A stretch of DNA of 64,000 nt, from NCBI GenBank assembly GCA_013396635.1, contig WBMW01005472.1:83507-147506 (forward strand), read 5' to 3'. This DNA comes from Penelope pileata. Its lineage: Eukaryota > Chordata > Aves > Galliformes > Cracidae. The stretch's first letter is position 1; the number at the start of each line of letters is the position of its first letter. Below the pieces are notes generated by a model, which saw only the letters and a program-made list of their open reading frames with translations, did no database searches and was not told the origin of the DNA. Positions 35,501 through 49,610 of the stretch are shown piece by piece. The translations under genes and the position numbers were made by a program.

Positions 35501-36504
35501 TAAAAAGGAATTTTATGACAACATTATCAGTAGCATTTTGCTGATAATTAGAATAACAATAATAATACTGAGATATTTTTTCAGTAATAATGGTGTTATT
35601 AATGAGATTTTTATGAAAGACAGACTTCTTTGGTATAATTATGAAAATTGATCTTTTGCATTTTACTTATTCACTGAAATCAGATAAGTGGCTTAACTAC
35701 ATGTATTATTTCTAATAAATATTCAAAAGAATGCATTTAAACAAGGCACCTCATTCTATTCTTGCTCATATTCCTTGCATTTAAATAAAAGTGTAATTGC
35801 TCTGCTTTTTTAAACTGCTAGTTTGGATTAGCTGTCTAACCTGTACAGTGTAGCTGTTTGCTGTTTGCATTTTTAATAGCTTTATTACCATTTGGTGAAG
35901 CCTTAATTTCTCACTCCCTTGAAGAGTCCTGCCTTTAAGTCAGCTCTACAATTTAACCAGCAATAATGTGTCAAGATAAGATAAAGACCTACACCAGATG
36001 AAATGCAGTATTTTTGTGTAGTGTTCTGTCATTGTTAAAGGAAAGATCTGAGTATGTCAAAATGTAACACCTGAAAGTTTAATAAACTTTGTAGCATAAT
36101 TTTACGGTTCACATTTTAAAATAAATTGTTCTAGAATACATTAGCTTGTTCACTAGTGAAATCAGTTAAATATGTATATAAATATGTTTGGGTGAAAGAA
36201 GCCAGCATTTTTTCAACAAGGATAAAAGTTCTTTCAGTTTTCAAGCTTCAGACTAAGTCACTTTTAAAAATCCTTTCTTCAATTCAGTTTCTATTAACTC
36301 TGCAGTTTGCTTGTAACTCCTTCAAAATATTTGGCCATAATATCACAGTTGAGTTGTTTTGTTAACTATTGAAAATGGTTTTTTTTAGAGTTAATACTGA
36401 GGTAATTGAAGTGAAGCATCCTTAACTCCTCACTTTCAGGACTCAGGTTGCTGTTTGAATATTCATGTTTTCTTTTCACATTCCTGCTTCAATTATTCAC
36501 AGAA
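30736..36504. other. Long AT-rich gene-free stretch
   Basis: No coding exon, RNA gene or transposon could be recognised in nearly 6 kb. Minor features are an A/G-rich stretch at 32430-32515 and another at 33510-33580. The part at 35700-36060 is unique and low in simple sequence, with homeodomain-like cores, so it could be a conserved element, but it keeps no CpG and the case is weak. Confidence 0.5.
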
Positions 36505-36557
36505 GATATATATGTGTGTATATATGTATGTGTATATATATATATTTACACACAAAT
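36505..36557. repeat. TA/TG microsatellite
   Basis: About 50 bases of alternating TA with TG interruptions, mirrored by a short ACACA near its right end. It is probably length-variable. Confidence 0.88.
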
Positions 36558-39500
36558 ATATTTGAAGAAATATATAAAAATGAGGACTTAAATCCACACT
36601 AGAGCAAAGTGGTAACTGAACTGTTTTGGTATATATGAACTAGTGTATTTATAGGAAAGAAGAACCAAGAATGAGTTTCTCAGCACTGCTTTAGTAGAGC
36701 CTGCCATTCCACAAATGGACATTAACATGCTTGATGTAACCAGGCATATTCAATAAAAATTGTAGAAGCGTGGGCTCTGTGAGCTACCCCTTAGTCCATG
36801 GGAACAGATATGGGATCAGAGAGATGACTGGGAGGGAAAAGCAGAGTACCATGCCTGGAGCATTCGGGATGCCTTCTGCACAAATCCTGCATCCCTATGC
36901 CCTCTGGGCAGCTGTGAGCTTTCTGTGCACAATCAAGGAGGAAAGGAAGTATTAGGATTTCACAGCCAAGATTTTTTTTTTTTTGAATAACTGGACTCTT
37001 ATGGATACTATTTTTTATTTTCACTTTTTTTTTTTTTAAGCAAAAAGGTATGGTAAGATAAAAAGCCAGTGATAGTAGCTTCGTTTGCAAGCATTCATCT
37101 CAGTGCAGCTCTGCTTGGCTCAAGCTGTTTTCTCTCTACACAATGAAGAGCATTCCCCTCTTAGGCTGGTTAAACTTTCTCAGGGCAGCTTTGTTAAAAC
37201 ATACACTTTGGTGAAATGGTTCCATTCGATGAGACATCATTTTACAGTGAAAAATCCAAATTGCTGCCAAATCCCCCAGTCTGTGCAACTGCAGTGCTTC
37301 ATCTTCCTGGGACAGGTCTGCACTGAACTATATTAAGAAGCAGACCAAAATGCTGTTTTGGAGGGCTCTGAGGTTTGGCACTGCAAAGCCTGTATTAATT
37401 ACAAATACCATAGTACAGTGGATTTCCATTTCTCACAGTCAGTGATTTATGAACTACAGAGACATCATTGAATAGACTTTGAGTTATGAGAACTGGGCCC
37501 TGCCTGAAGCTGCAAGAGCTGTTAATAATTTAGCTCTGCTTTGACAGATGCTTGGTAGTTGTGTGGACCCTGGCTACTAGTTACGAGGAACAGAATCAGA
37601 TTTTTAGAACAAACAGGAAAGACGTATCTGCAATAAATACATTCACTGTTTTCTTCATCAAAAACACTCGTTGAGGGTAAATCCGTTCAATTTTACAGCT
37701 AAGGCTGTAGAACTATTCTGTATTGCTCACATACAAAAGGCCCATAGGATGTACCCCTTCCAGGAAAAGCACTGAGATACAGAACTCAAATGTAAAAAAA
37801 TAGGCGCATCTAAAATCAGACTCCTGTCCACTGCTAAGGACTTAAAAATATTTAGGCATCCTAAGTAGTTACTTCATGTCAACCAAGGGCAGCAGCTGAG
37901 TGATAGTTATTATCTCTGTTCCATAATCAGTAGTATGTGACGTGTCAGTAGTAGTTCTAGCACTGATTCTGTGCATTGGAGAATTTTCCCACAGTAGTGA
38001 TGCAGACTACGGTTCTGCCTTATAGCAACTGAAATATATTTTAAAAGAAGCTCAAAACATAGATGTATTTTCTAATTTGAGCTTTCAGCATGACCAATGG
38101 TTTTCTGTTGTTGTTTTTCCTGCATGGATATCAGGGATTTGAAAATGGGAATAAAAGGTTATGAGCAATGCCACAAGCCTAAAGCTATGAGAAAGCCTGC
38201 AGAAGATGCAGAACTTAAACACGGAAGACCCATGCGTCTGACTGAAATATACTTGCTACAGGTCCCCATTCAACAAATCATTTAGTTGAATTCCTAAGTC
38301 TCTACTTATATTTGAAGCCTGATCTGTGTCTCAATGACTTTTTGGAATCAAGGACTGTCATTCCTACACTCTGGCTCCCTCTGGGAGATAGAGTTTACCC
38401 CAGGGAAAACTGCTCTTTGGGGGCTGAATTAAATTAGCTCACAAGACCAGAAAACACATAGAGGCAAAAGAGCCCATCTGCCTGCATCAACTGCCAGGAG
38501 ATCAGCACCTACTGCGAGGAGGCTTGGAGCTGAGGGAAGACGTCCCCTCTTCCAGCTGTACGAAGTGAAAGCAGAACTGTGTCCAGATGCTGGTCCCTGA
38601 CCATCGCAGGAGGTTACTGCTTCAGCAGCTCTGGCTGTGTGAACACTTCTGTAAAACACTTTGGCAGAAGAAGTCAGGTTAATGCCAGCTGCTACACTTG
38701 CCCAGGCTAACCCAGGCAGTGTTGCCCACAAAATGGCAGCATTAACCTCCAGTAACAGGCTGGTGACACCCTCATCCCACACAGCTCTTTGCAGGATAAA
38801 TATAGACTTTTAACCTGATTGTTTTCTTCACAGTCTGAACTGAGGCATGGATACAAACACCTCTTCACAGTAGCAACCCAAGCCTACGTCAAGCTGGAAT
38901 AGCATTTCTACAAGCATGAATCATAGAAGGAAGGGCAGCTAGAGCTTCCCACCGAGCAGCAGGAATGATGTGCCCAACAGAGCTGGAGCCAGCTGGGACT
39001 CACACATGCCTAAAAGCCTTCCTGATCCACAATCTTATGCCTGCTATCTCAAAACAGTCTCAAAACAGGATCTCACAGACAATGCTTTAGACAATTCGCT
39101 CCACAGCAGCCTGAATGTGAGACTAGTCCAGGCTGGAAGCAAATGTACATTTGAAGTTAATGTAGCGGACTCCTTGTCTTTGTATCTCATGTCATTTATT
39201 TTTATTTTTTTAAAAGTACAAACACTATCACATGTGTGACGTGAGAGCATGTGACAATTAAAGGTGTGAAAAGCGATTACAGCAAAATGGTCTGACTAGA
39301 ATAACCACTGAGAAACACGAGGTTCAATAACAAGTTCATTCAGAAAACCACAAGGCAGTGTGACAGCTGGAGTGCAGAAGGACTTGTGGTAATATTATTT
39401 TAAGAATTGCATGATGAAAAAATAATAAAAATTAACAATCTTTTTTTTTCTTTTTTTTTTCCCATGACATAAACAATGGTACTCTGGTCATAAGCCAAGA

Positions 39501-41673
39501 CCTGACAAAGGTCCAAGGTTGAAAAAGGGTTTCTTTGAGCCTGTCTTCCTGGTATAATTACTGTAGGTTCAGAGGAACCAGATCTGGAGTGTTGTAAAAC
39601 TCAACACAATGAACTTGACAGACAGCCAGATTTCTGTTTTCAGCCAGTTTAGGGTTACTATAATCTCATCATTATGCTTGAAAGACGACAAGTAATAGAA
39701 TCTCAGGTAGCCGTTCTGTCTTTACTCAGCCGCATCTTCTCTTTTATGCCGATTTCCCTTGATTACCTGAACTAGTGAGGCTCAGTTTTCAACCACTTAT
39801 CTTCCAGAAATAATCATCTGATCAGCCCTACAAGGTTCTCACTGCTCTCAACAGTTTTAATGGGTCAAGCGTTAAATTAACCCTTTAACCATATCCCAGG
39901 AGAATACAAAACTTATTAAAAAGCAATTTACTATTCAGTCATTGTTAACTTTGTAAAGGAGACAGAGTTCCTTAGACAGGTTTTCTTGTTGTTTCTTCCA
40001 CTCGTGTCCTGTTTTACTGCATCTGTGCCCTTAGTAACACATGAAATCTTTTCAAAGCTTCTGCTTGAGGAAACGCTCTTCTGGTTTCTTACTTTTACAA
40101 AAGCATAAAATGAAGTCACAGGGAAAGTGATGCATATCTGATCTTCTGTTTTGAGGTAACTTTTTACAAAGGTTGAATGAAGTTTTCCATGTGTGGGAAA
40201 AACATCGACTAGAAATGTGGATCTTTCAGTTCATGTATCACATGCAGAATTGTAAAACTTGTGCAACCCTTATGGACCCCATCTCCATGATGGAAAGGGT
40301 TTCTAGCTCTCTCTGGCATGGGAGATTATTTGCACCAGCCCCAGCTGCAGCAGAGAAGCCACCAAGGAAAATAACATTTCTGTCTGTAGATGTGCCGTGC
40401 ACAGAGCGCATTCAGCAGCTGTGCTGCTGCTTCCACCCTCCCCAGAAAGCTCCAGAGTCCCCTTTTGGGGAAGGATGGAGATGGGAGTCTGAGCTCTGTT
40501 CTCTGGCTTCCTCTTCCCCCAGGATAGTGTACAATCAGCAGAAACACCTTCTGCCCTGAGTCATCTCAAAGCTGAGGAAACTGAGGGAGATGTGAGAGGT
40601 TATGGATTTGAAGAAGTCTTAGCAGAGCTGCTCCTAGGAGTAGGTCTGCACCATCAGCGAGCCGTGGCACCAGAAGAGGCTTGAACAAAAGGCAGATATC
40701 ATCAGTGGCAGCACCAAACCTTAGTGACTGAGAAGCTAAGACCCTCTGCAGATGAGGAGAACTCTCAGTAGAGCAGTCTCTCAATTCTGCAAAGGGGTAA
40801 ACGCTCCCCTTCAGTCTTCATACTCCGACAGCAAAAAGAAGCCAGAGCAGAAATACTTTGTGTAAAGCAAGGCCAGAAAGAGCCTTGATTTACTAATGAT
40901 TATGGATGAAGGGTGTGATACATCCTAGCACTGCTTCTTACAACAATAGCATAGTAGAAACACCTAGAATGTAGATCTATCCTTGATATCTTAAAGCAAT
41001 TCTTGCTCACACAAAAGTCTCATTGCCATTTACAGGGGTATTGCTGGGAAATTACTTGAATGAAAGATGCATTTTATATTTTTTTACAGAGAAATCTCAC
41101 GTGGCACTTTCATCACCTTTAGTTTGTACAAGCCCAGATCTGATCTTTGATGACAACTGCAACTGCTTTAAGGTCTTTAGTAGCTCAGATTAGTTGTAAT
41201 CAAAGGAATATTACAACTGTAAAGTCTACCATGTATATCCATCATTAGCGTGTATGTCATTACGATTCTATATAAAAATAACATGGTGATTTCAATCTGT
41301 TCATGGTATATTGATCCTTTACAATGGAGTAAAGGAAAAGAAGAAGAAACAGTGCCTAAAACTTAGATGGTGTAATGATTTGGGGTATATGGGCTTTCAA
41401 GTGGAATCTAGGGTACCCTCAGGCCTCCCTCTGAGCCTTTTGGAAGATTCTTTGGAGCACGTTATCTGGTGTGTATGTGGGCTTGATCCAACCTGAACAT
41501 CTGTGGCTCTTCACCCAAGGATTTATTTGTAGATAACGGAGAAACATACGCATATTTAGGTAGCAATTTTGCAGATTACATATTTTAAAGATGTACTTCA
41601 AAGAGCTAATTTGCTTCCTGGAGACCGTTGGATACATCCAACTCTCCCAAAGGCATAAAATGCCTTAAACTTG
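36558..41673. other. AT-rich DNA, no gene recognised
   Basis: Homopolymer T runs at 36970-36983, 37026-37039 and 39439-39460 are the only low-complexity tracts. More GC-balanced patches at 38450-38780 and 40280-40780 contain open frames of up to 128 codons with no recognisable family. No repeat family was identified. Confidence 0.5.
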
Positions 41674-41773
41674 TCACAGTATCACAGACTGGCTGAAGTT
41701 GGAAGGTACCTCTGGAGGTCATCTGGTCCAATCCCCCTGCTCAAGCAAGGACACCTAGAGCAGGTTGCCCAGG
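41674..41773 (-). mobile_element. CR1 LINE, diverged 3' fragment
   Basis: About 100 bases match the reverse complement of the CR1 3' untranslated region: ATCACAGACTGGCT, GTTGGAAGGTACCTCTGGAGG, then the CCAATCCCCCTGCTCAAGCA and CAGGTTGCCCAGG segments. The wording matches a different and older CR1 subfamily than the copies at 26985 and 42681. Confidence 0.85.
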
Positions 41774-42680
41774 TCAAATATAAGATTCTTCTATAAAGAT
41801 TACTACAGTATAGCTCTGAGCCACCTTTCAATTAAAGGCCAACAGCTTGAACAAAGTTCCCTGTAATTTAAGGGAAATGGCTTATAGCTAAAGGCTAAAA
41901 AATAGCAGTTAATGGTACCTGAAATCTATATTAAAAAGTGCTCCCAAAGAAGGGGTTATTTTCTAGTATATGAAGTTAGATACAGTATAATACCTGACAT
42001 AAAATCAGTGCAAAATCCTCAGTGTTAGCAAAATAAAAATATATGGCAGTAGAAAATGTGTAATTTGGGAATAGTACTTCTGATTTCTAATACTAGTTCT
42101 CTGCATTATGCACACACACAATTTTATCCAATTGAAAAGGCCTTCTGTAAGACGACAATGTTTCTTAGGTGTTTAAAAGCAACAGAAGCACCTATCTGCA
42201 TAGATATACTGTCACTCACTTTAAAAAACAAAAATGGGCTAAAGGGAGCTCTTACTAAATTTAATGAAATCCTCCCCACTGTTAAGACAAAGCATTAAAG
42301 GGCAAATAACCTGACAAATAATCAAAACATAATCAGACAAATTATTTTTAAGAGTGATGTTCATGGTAAATTCCACTTAAATTGCTGAGCTCCCTGAAAG
42401 ATCAAGATTTCCATGCAAGCTCTTTGAGTTGGAAGTCAGATCTTCATCTGCTGAAGATAAGGATGTCATATAAACAGGTAAAAATGAGTGAAATTGTGGC
42501 TCCAGGGAAGTTATAGCATAATTTTCATTGCACATTTTGTTATATCAAATTTAAGCTGTCTGGAAGTTGACAATCCATTCTAAACTACCTAAAAGTAGTA
42601 CCTAAGAGAGCCTAAGCTCTATCCATAACCAATGGACCTTGGAGCACAACTCCTCCCATCCTCAGATCAAAATAGATTGT
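41774..42680. other. AT-rich DNA between two CR1 fragments, nothing else seen
   Basis: Unique AT-rich sequence without coding potential or recognised repeats. Confidence 0.5.
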
Positions 42681-42985
42681 AGAATCATAGAATCATAAAA
42701 TGGCTTGGGTTGGAAATGATTTTAAAGATCATCCAGTTCCAACCTCCCTGCCATGGGCAGGGTCACCACCCACTGGATCAGACTGCCCAGGGCTCCATCC
42801 AAACTGGCCTTGAACACTTCCAGGGATGGGGCATCCATAGCTTCTCTATGCAGCCTATGCCAGTGCCTCACTGTCCAATGAATAAAAAATTTCTTCCTGT
42901 TATCTAACCTAAATCTCCCCTCTTTTAGTTTAAAGCCATTCCCCCTCGTCCTATGGTCCATCAGACCATATAAAAAGTCTCAAAA
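42681..42985 (-). mobile_element. CR1 LINE, about 300-bp 3' fragment
   Basis: The + strand begins with AGAATCATAGAATCATA, the reverse complement of the CR1 terminal repeat, and continues through the 3' untranslated region into the end of the reverse-transcriptase frame. The minus frame 42722-42961 reads RGNGFKLKEGRFRLDNRKKFF and HWHRLHREAMDAPSLEVFKA, the CR1 C-terminus. The 5' truncation is near 42985. It is the same subfamily as the copy at 26985-27675. Confidence 0.94.
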
Positions 42986-45929
42986 ATCAAACCTCAAATC
43001 ATAGATGTGCAAACTGAAAGCACACAAGAATCACCAGAGCAACAGACCTGACTTTCTGTATAACACATCTTTGCATTTCATTCTATGAACCTGGGCAACC
43101 AGGTTAGTGAGACAAGCATCTGACTGGGCATCATAGGTGCAGGATAGAATGAAGGAAGTAAGCGAGAGAAATTGTAGCTCTGACTGCCCTGAAGGCTGAA
43201 ACACTGCCACAGTTTAATCCAGCTGCTCGACTACAAACAGCAGTGAAGGCTCAGCAGCATGAACATAGTGGTGCTGTAACTTCACCACTCTCACTGACTG
43301 AACTACCAAGATTAAAGCAAAGTGCATCAATGTGAGAAATCTGGGCACGGTCCTGTCATTCCTCTGGCGTGAGTCCCACATGGAGAAAGAGCCCTTTGCA
43401 GAGGCTAGGGATGATGGCAGGGAAATGTCTCTCTTGCCTACCCTCCCCCATCAACTTTTAGAGAGACATTTGTCCCAGGCCTGACTCAGTGCTCCTAGCT
43501 GGTGGGCATGGCTCCAATGGCCTTGCAACAGGAAAAAGCCCCAGGTAAGTCCTCAGATCAGAATAGTCCTCTGATAAGCTGGCATTTGCCTGTGAAATGA
43601 GCCCTGCACTTTGATTATGTCCAGCTGAGGTGATGTTTGGTCTTTCTACATAATTCAATGGGGTCCTCTTCATATGGGAACAGTAGTGACATGTGAGGCT
43701 ACCAAAACATTGAGCCAATAAATCATTCAGCAAGTCAACTTTCTCACCACAGACAAGATTTGTCTCCGTCTGCAGCTGGTATTACAAATTTTAGCTGCTA
43801 GGAAATGAAAGGCATCAGAAAAGCCTGGTGAGCTAAATGGTTTTGTCATTGGCCCTCCCTGTTTTAAACTTAGGTTGCTGTGGTGACTAAAATAGCTTCT
43901 CTTGCTTGGACAAACCAGCACTGGATAAGACCTACAGTCTTGTAAGAGTTAAACTTATGAGATATAAACCTGCAACACAAAACAATGTATATTGCTTTTG
44001 TAGAGGTGCCCATAATTTCTCTGTCAGGAAAAGAAACGCTTTGTGATGTTTACTCCCCACTCCCACCATTTCCTATCAAAACTTTGTTCTGGTAAGAATT
44101 TGGTTTATCATCAATACAGGTTTACTCTTGCAAAATCTGTTCTTCAGCAATAAAATCTCACACAAAGAGAGATGAATATTATTGGGCATTCCATTAGGGA
44201 TCTGGGTTTTACAGCTTTTAGAGTAACATTTCCACGCAGCGTAAATTTGTTTGGAAAATAAGTCCATCTTTTTGTTTGAAGTAGTTAATTACCTTGATAG
44301 AGGAACCAAATGAAATAAAAGATTTATGGATCCCTGTTTCTCATAGTGAAGGAGAAAGCGATCTGTTTGCAGGAGTTACATTTTCAGGCACTTTGTTGAG
44401 ACACCCCAACCCCCCTCGGTTGCTGACTGTAAAATAAGAAAACTATTACCCAGCTGGGGTAACAATAGGCTCCCACAGTGCTTTTCTGCTCAGCCCGCAG
44501 CTGCCAGTGAAAGTGGAAACTACAGCAGCAGGATAACATTCTTTTCTTACAGCCTGTTTCTATGGGCAAGGAGCCCTCCCACTGATTCAATGTATTTTCT
44601 ATGCAAAACTGTAGAAGAAGTGACATTTTAAAAGTTTTGACCTTTGTTTTTTTCTCTCTTTTTTTTTTCTTTTCTCCCCCCCATCCCCTTTTTTTCTTTT
44701 TTTGCATGAACTGAGGCATACATTTTTTAAACCTTCTGACAGGGTGTGTGTTAGGAACAGCAATAGCCATAACTAGAATAATAAAATGTTTCAAAATTTG
44801 AAAATTCTATATTGACTGTGGCACACTGGTAACATTTGTGCAGAAAGGTAGTGATGAGAGATGCAGAACTCTTGGTTATTGTCACAAGAAACAGATGATT
44901 TGACACACCCTTGCAAAGCAGTGCATTTGAATGCCACATTTGCATTTACTAATTTCATATTTTAAGGATAAATTTTTAAAGCGTTTTGGAAACAAAGGAT
45001 TTCTTTTTTCATCACTGCAAGAGAAAATGAAATGTTAGCCTATTTTATTAAAATTACCTCTTAAAAACAAAGTGTTTAAAAAGGAAATATTAGTGGACAG
45101 AATAATACTAGAAAGTGATAGGAAACTAGCTACATACATGTGTATACAAATTATATCGATCTAATTTGATAGGAAATTGGCGTAGTTCCTAATTAGATTA
45201 CAAACAAAACAAAAAACTTACCCTACTGGTTAACACGTAAAATAACATGCTGAATCTCAGGAAATGATTGAGAATGGTAGAAATGTAGAACATATTTTTC
45301 CCAACAGAAGCAAAATAAATGAAAACTGTTCAAGCAAGACGGGGAGGGGGAAGGGATGCACATGAGTCATTGAAGTGAATGCAGAACAGATTCCAAAAAC
45401 AAGCCTGGCAGGTTAATCCATGTGAGAAGCTTCCATTCACTACCAATTCCCTCTGCTAGCTACTACCACTTGCCATCACCAGCTCACCCTTATGCTCACC
45501 AAAGGCACTGGCTCTGCTGTGGGTCCATCTATATATCCATCTCTGCGGGCCTAACCCCACATTCTTTTCAGATTCAACTCTCTCCTCCATACACGCTGAA
45601 GCCAATGGAAATTTGGCTGATAGTGCAGTAGCAGCAATGTTCTGAAATAATCAGGCTTAACAACTATTTTAAAATTCAGGAAGATTTAGAAGTAGAAAAA
45701 TCCCAAGTTTCAAACTGGTAGCTGTAGTGGGGAATTGATAAAAAGCTATAAAAACATCTTGGTAACCTGAGTCCTCCATCAGAACAAGATAAAATCATCT
45801 CTACAACACACACAGTGTAATCAAATCCATCATTAGCAAACTACATCAAAATATCATTCATCATTAGGCAATGATCTACTATAAATTACAATGGGTCCAT
45901 TAAAAGATCACGAAACCCAACAAAAAACA
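42986..45929. other. AT-rich DNA, no gene recognised
   Basis: Contains a pyrimidine-rich run at 44645-44705, whose minus-strand frame encodes only a Lys-rich stretch. ATTTGCAT, the reverse complement of the octamer, lies at 44938-44945. No exon, RNA gene or transposon was recognised. Confidence 0.5.
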
Positions 45930-45956
45930 AAAGCAAAAAAAAAAAAAAAACAAANC

Positions 45957-45991
<35 letters not shown>

Positions 45992-45998
45992 AAAAAAA
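45930..45998. repeat. A-rich homopolymer tract with an undetermined base
   Basis: Nearly pure A with scattered C over about 65 bases and an N at 45955. It could be a poly-A tail of a retrocopy inserted on the + strand, but no gene-derived sequence was recognised upstream. The length and the N may be sequencing artefacts. Confidence 0.85.
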
Positions 45999-48900
45999 AT
46001 CTCTCCCAGGAGGGTCTGTACCAGCACAGAAACTTCTTTCGGATCCCTTCAAGCTGTGCGTGAGACTCTGTAAACTCTCAGGACACCCTCCAGGTTTCAC
46101 ATCCTGCACTTGCTATCCCCAGGTAAGCAAAGCAAAGCAAAAGAAGTCCTAATTTCCACCTGAACTGTTTTTTTTTTCTTTTTTATCTCTTTTTCCCTTA
46201 ACAGAACATCTCCTGCAGTTTTTGAGAACTGAGTTGCTCTTTCTGGTCTGTGAATCAACAGCTTAAAAAAACATCCAGAGACATTTCCATGGCGAGCATA
46301 CCAGCAGTGACCCAGGGAGCAGTGATGGTTCTGTGGAAGCTGCTGGGGGTACCTGGACCTTTCCTGAATGCTCCTCATGGTTTGGGGTATGGGGCTCTGA
46401 AGGTCAGAGGGAGTCCTGCTGTGGTCAGTTCCTGCTGAGGGTAACATGACTTTTCTGATTGGCTTCAGTGGGGTGAGACCAAGTTCAATCAAGTTATGAT
46501 TTCCAAAGTGCATCTCTCATCATCTGCTGTATTAATTGTTATTTGCATGCTATGTTATTTCCTGGTTTCTTCACTGTGATATGTGGGTGCAGGCAGAAGA
46601 ATTCTATAGGATTTTTAGGCTGGTAGTACTTTCATTATTCAGGACAATGTGCTATCCAAGGCAGGCAGCTATTTGGGATAAATAGCATATCCCCATTTGT
46701 CCAAAATAGCCAAATGTCTGGCATGAGTCATGCCAAACAGGCAGCTGCTCGGCAGGAGTGTCGTACTGGCATACAAAAAAGCAGAAGGTTTTGAAGGGGG
46801 CAGAGGGAGCTAAAGGTGGCACTGGGGCACAGCGACAGAGGGGTTTGTGGGGTCAGTGGCACACAGCAATCATGCTCATTAGAACTGTCAGACAATGCCT
46901 TTGTAGAAGCCAGCATTTGTCTACAGTTTGCACACAACAGTTTCCAAGACAGCACTCATCTCCTCTGTACCTAAAACAAACAACAAGCAAATGTCTTCAG
47001 TGCTGCTGAGTGGGAAGTATTGGAGAGTATTACCTCTGAAACACACACCTTACACACATGACATTACAAGCCAGAGGAACACACTGGGCACAACTGGGAA
47101 AGTCAAGAGAAACAGCTCCTGTGATCAGGGTGTTTCGTCTGTCATATGAGATGGCTTCCTGAGAAGCATCCACATCCACCAGGAGTGAATGAGATACACC
47201 TGATACATGGATACATTTCCAGGCGAGCAAAGGTACTCATGTCCTCAGCTGTTTGCAGGGCTGTCGTGTACATGCAGGTTGTGAGTACCTTACGTGCACA
47301 TGCTGCATGCAGGACCCTCCTGTCCTTGCCAGGTGCTACAGTCCCTTCCCCGCTCAGTACTGCACGAGTACCAACGATTTAGGCTGCCGACACTCCTGTG
47401 AAGTAAGAAATGAATTTCATTTTATAGAGAAAGAAACCAAAGCCATAAAATTGGTGCCATACCCAACATTACAAAGAAAGAATGGTGCAATATTTGAATG
47501 GTTCCAGCTACTGAGAAAGAGTCTTCAGTTGAAAGAATATCCTTCATCACACTAATTGTAGTGCCAGCTCAGCAGGTGCCATTTCAAATTCAATATCTTG
47601 GCCATCTACATTTATTTTAAAATAAATGAAAACAGTCCCTGACATACAGTAAACCACTAGGCAAATGGAGGAATTTTTAGCTAACATTATCTTTAGCACA
47701 TTTCAGTGCCAAAAACAAACAAACAAAAAAGTGAAACCGGGTAAATGTGTAGTTAGTCATGCTTGTAAAAATGTCAACGCTGTCAAAAATATTTGTGTGA
47801 AAATCATAAACAAAATCTGCTGCCTTGAGAAGTTATGGGATTCTTAATTACGGGACAAAATGACTTATTTTTCATGAAGACTTAAAAAAAAGAGAGCTAA
47901 TACTGTGATGGAAATATTGGCACAATCTTAACTCAGCTGCTTCCTTGGGGTAATAAAGTTGCTCCAAGAAAGAAGAGGATTATAATCTTCACAGAGTACC
48001 TTAAAAATCTAGATAGGATGCCAGGCTAGCTTAGCAGGTTCCTAATAGGATGTGCAGCCCTGCACCCCCAAGTATATTTGGAAGGGTTCAGGTACTTAAA
48101 GGCGAGAGAGGGTGGGCTAGTTCTTTAATTGGCTTTTCAGAGTGGATTTCTTGAACTGTAACTCTCAGATTTGCACACTTGCTTACAGAAGCGAGATAAG
48201 AATGTTTTATAACCTAAAAAAAAAATAAACAAAAGCAATAGGTCATGAGTCCAAATCATGCAGGTCAGCGGAGAGGAATACCTATAGCTATCCTGGGGTT
48301 TGTGCTCACTGACCTGTGGGAACAGTTGGGGGTCCCACTCCATTTCTGAAGGACAGATGTCCTCACTCACACACTACCACAGGTGGCAATGCCATAGTCA
48401 GCAGACCCCATGGGCATGTCTCAGGAATGAACACCCACAGAGGAGGTTTGCTGGGGCCAGGTATGTGGGAAAGGTCTTTGGAGAAGTTGTCCTCCCTTCC
48501 CACTCTCTTATTTGCAACTTTGTAAAAGTAGACTCATACAACTTGTAGTTAACCGGGAAACATTCCCTGTTAGCAAATTCACAGGGAGTGGAAGTGAGTG
48601 TCCAACATCATTGCTGTTTTGGGACATAACTAGCTTTACAAAGCATCCCGTGAGTGCAGGCATTGCCGTCTTCTCAGAGCAGAATCGTATGTTTGTGCAT
48701 GGTTATAAAGCTTGAGACTCTTTAAACTAACAGTGAAGTAGGCAGAGAGCTAAGGTATTTATTTCTCTTGCCCTGAACTCCAAAGACAAATTGTTAACAT
48801 TAGTTTCTAACTGTACTGTTGCGGTCCCATTCAGCAGTGTTCAGGTTTCCCCAGAGTATAGGGAAATTGCACAGAAAGGTCTGTCACAACATGGTACAAA

Positions 48901-49610
48901 ACAAGTCAGTAGCAAGAAGCAAATTCCAAAAAGGGCTACAGAAGATGAAGCAGTATATCCTGTTGAGCTCTGCAGTGCCAAGGCCTGTAAGAGAAATAGT
49001 TTCCCATACCTTAATGTCCCTGGGAATTCAATACCTATGCGTTATATTGGAAACCTAAAAGATTTGTTGAAATAGAACAAAGATTCACAAAATTAATCTC
49101 GTACTGCTCCGTTTCATAACTCTTTCATGTTATCTTCCCTCCTCATAGAATTTCAGATTACAGCTTGAAAAAGGTAAGGAAAAACAATCTTATATTAATA
49201 CTCACTAGATTTATTCATGGGGGTTTACGTTATCCTATTTTATAATTGAAAATATCTGCATGGAATCGAGATACAATCAAAACTCAAGAGAAAAGTAAGA
49301 TTTTTTCCATATCAAAAAAAGGGATAAAACCTGAAGCAGAAAAATGTAACATTAAATGAACAAAGGTCATGTTATCTTGGCTCATTTCAATATCTACCTT
49401 CAGTCCTCCTAAAGGGCTACTGAAAAAGTCCTGGTACCTCTTTCTTGTTCTCACCATGAAAACAAGCTTTTGCTGGAAGAAAAAAATGTGAGGGTCTCAT
49501 GTGCACTGTCTTTAATGTTTACTTTTCATCAGACACTGAAATCACTGAAATGTTTCTTACTTTCTGAAAAAAAAAAGTAAAAAAAGAGCTACTCAACTTT
49601 GTGTCACCAG
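45999..49610. other. No gene recognised
   Basis: AT-rich to average DNA. ATTTGCAT (octamer, minus orientation) lies at 46541-46548, closely preceded by an ATTGTT SOX-like core. A more CpG-containing patch lies at 47260-47400. Open frames of up to 138 codons have no family signature. Confidence 0.5.

Noticed and set aside
35700..36060. Possible conserved non-coding element
   Set aside because: It is motif-rich by eye but has no retained CpG and no contrast with its AT-rich surroundings, so the evidence is too weak to list as an element.
45930..45998. Poly-A tract as the tail of a processed pseudogene
   Set aside because: No gene-like sequence, target duplication or transposon could be recognised to its left. 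Homopolymer expansion or sequencing error is as likely.
10894..46548. Perfect octamers ATGCAAAT or ATTTGCAT at 10894, 12758, 25813, 44938 and 46541, two sharing TATGCAAATGGAAT
   Set aside because: About two octamers are expected by chance on both strands of 64 kb, and several chance 14-base matches are expected within a window of this size. Only the one in the motif cluster beside the gap was kept as mildly interesting.
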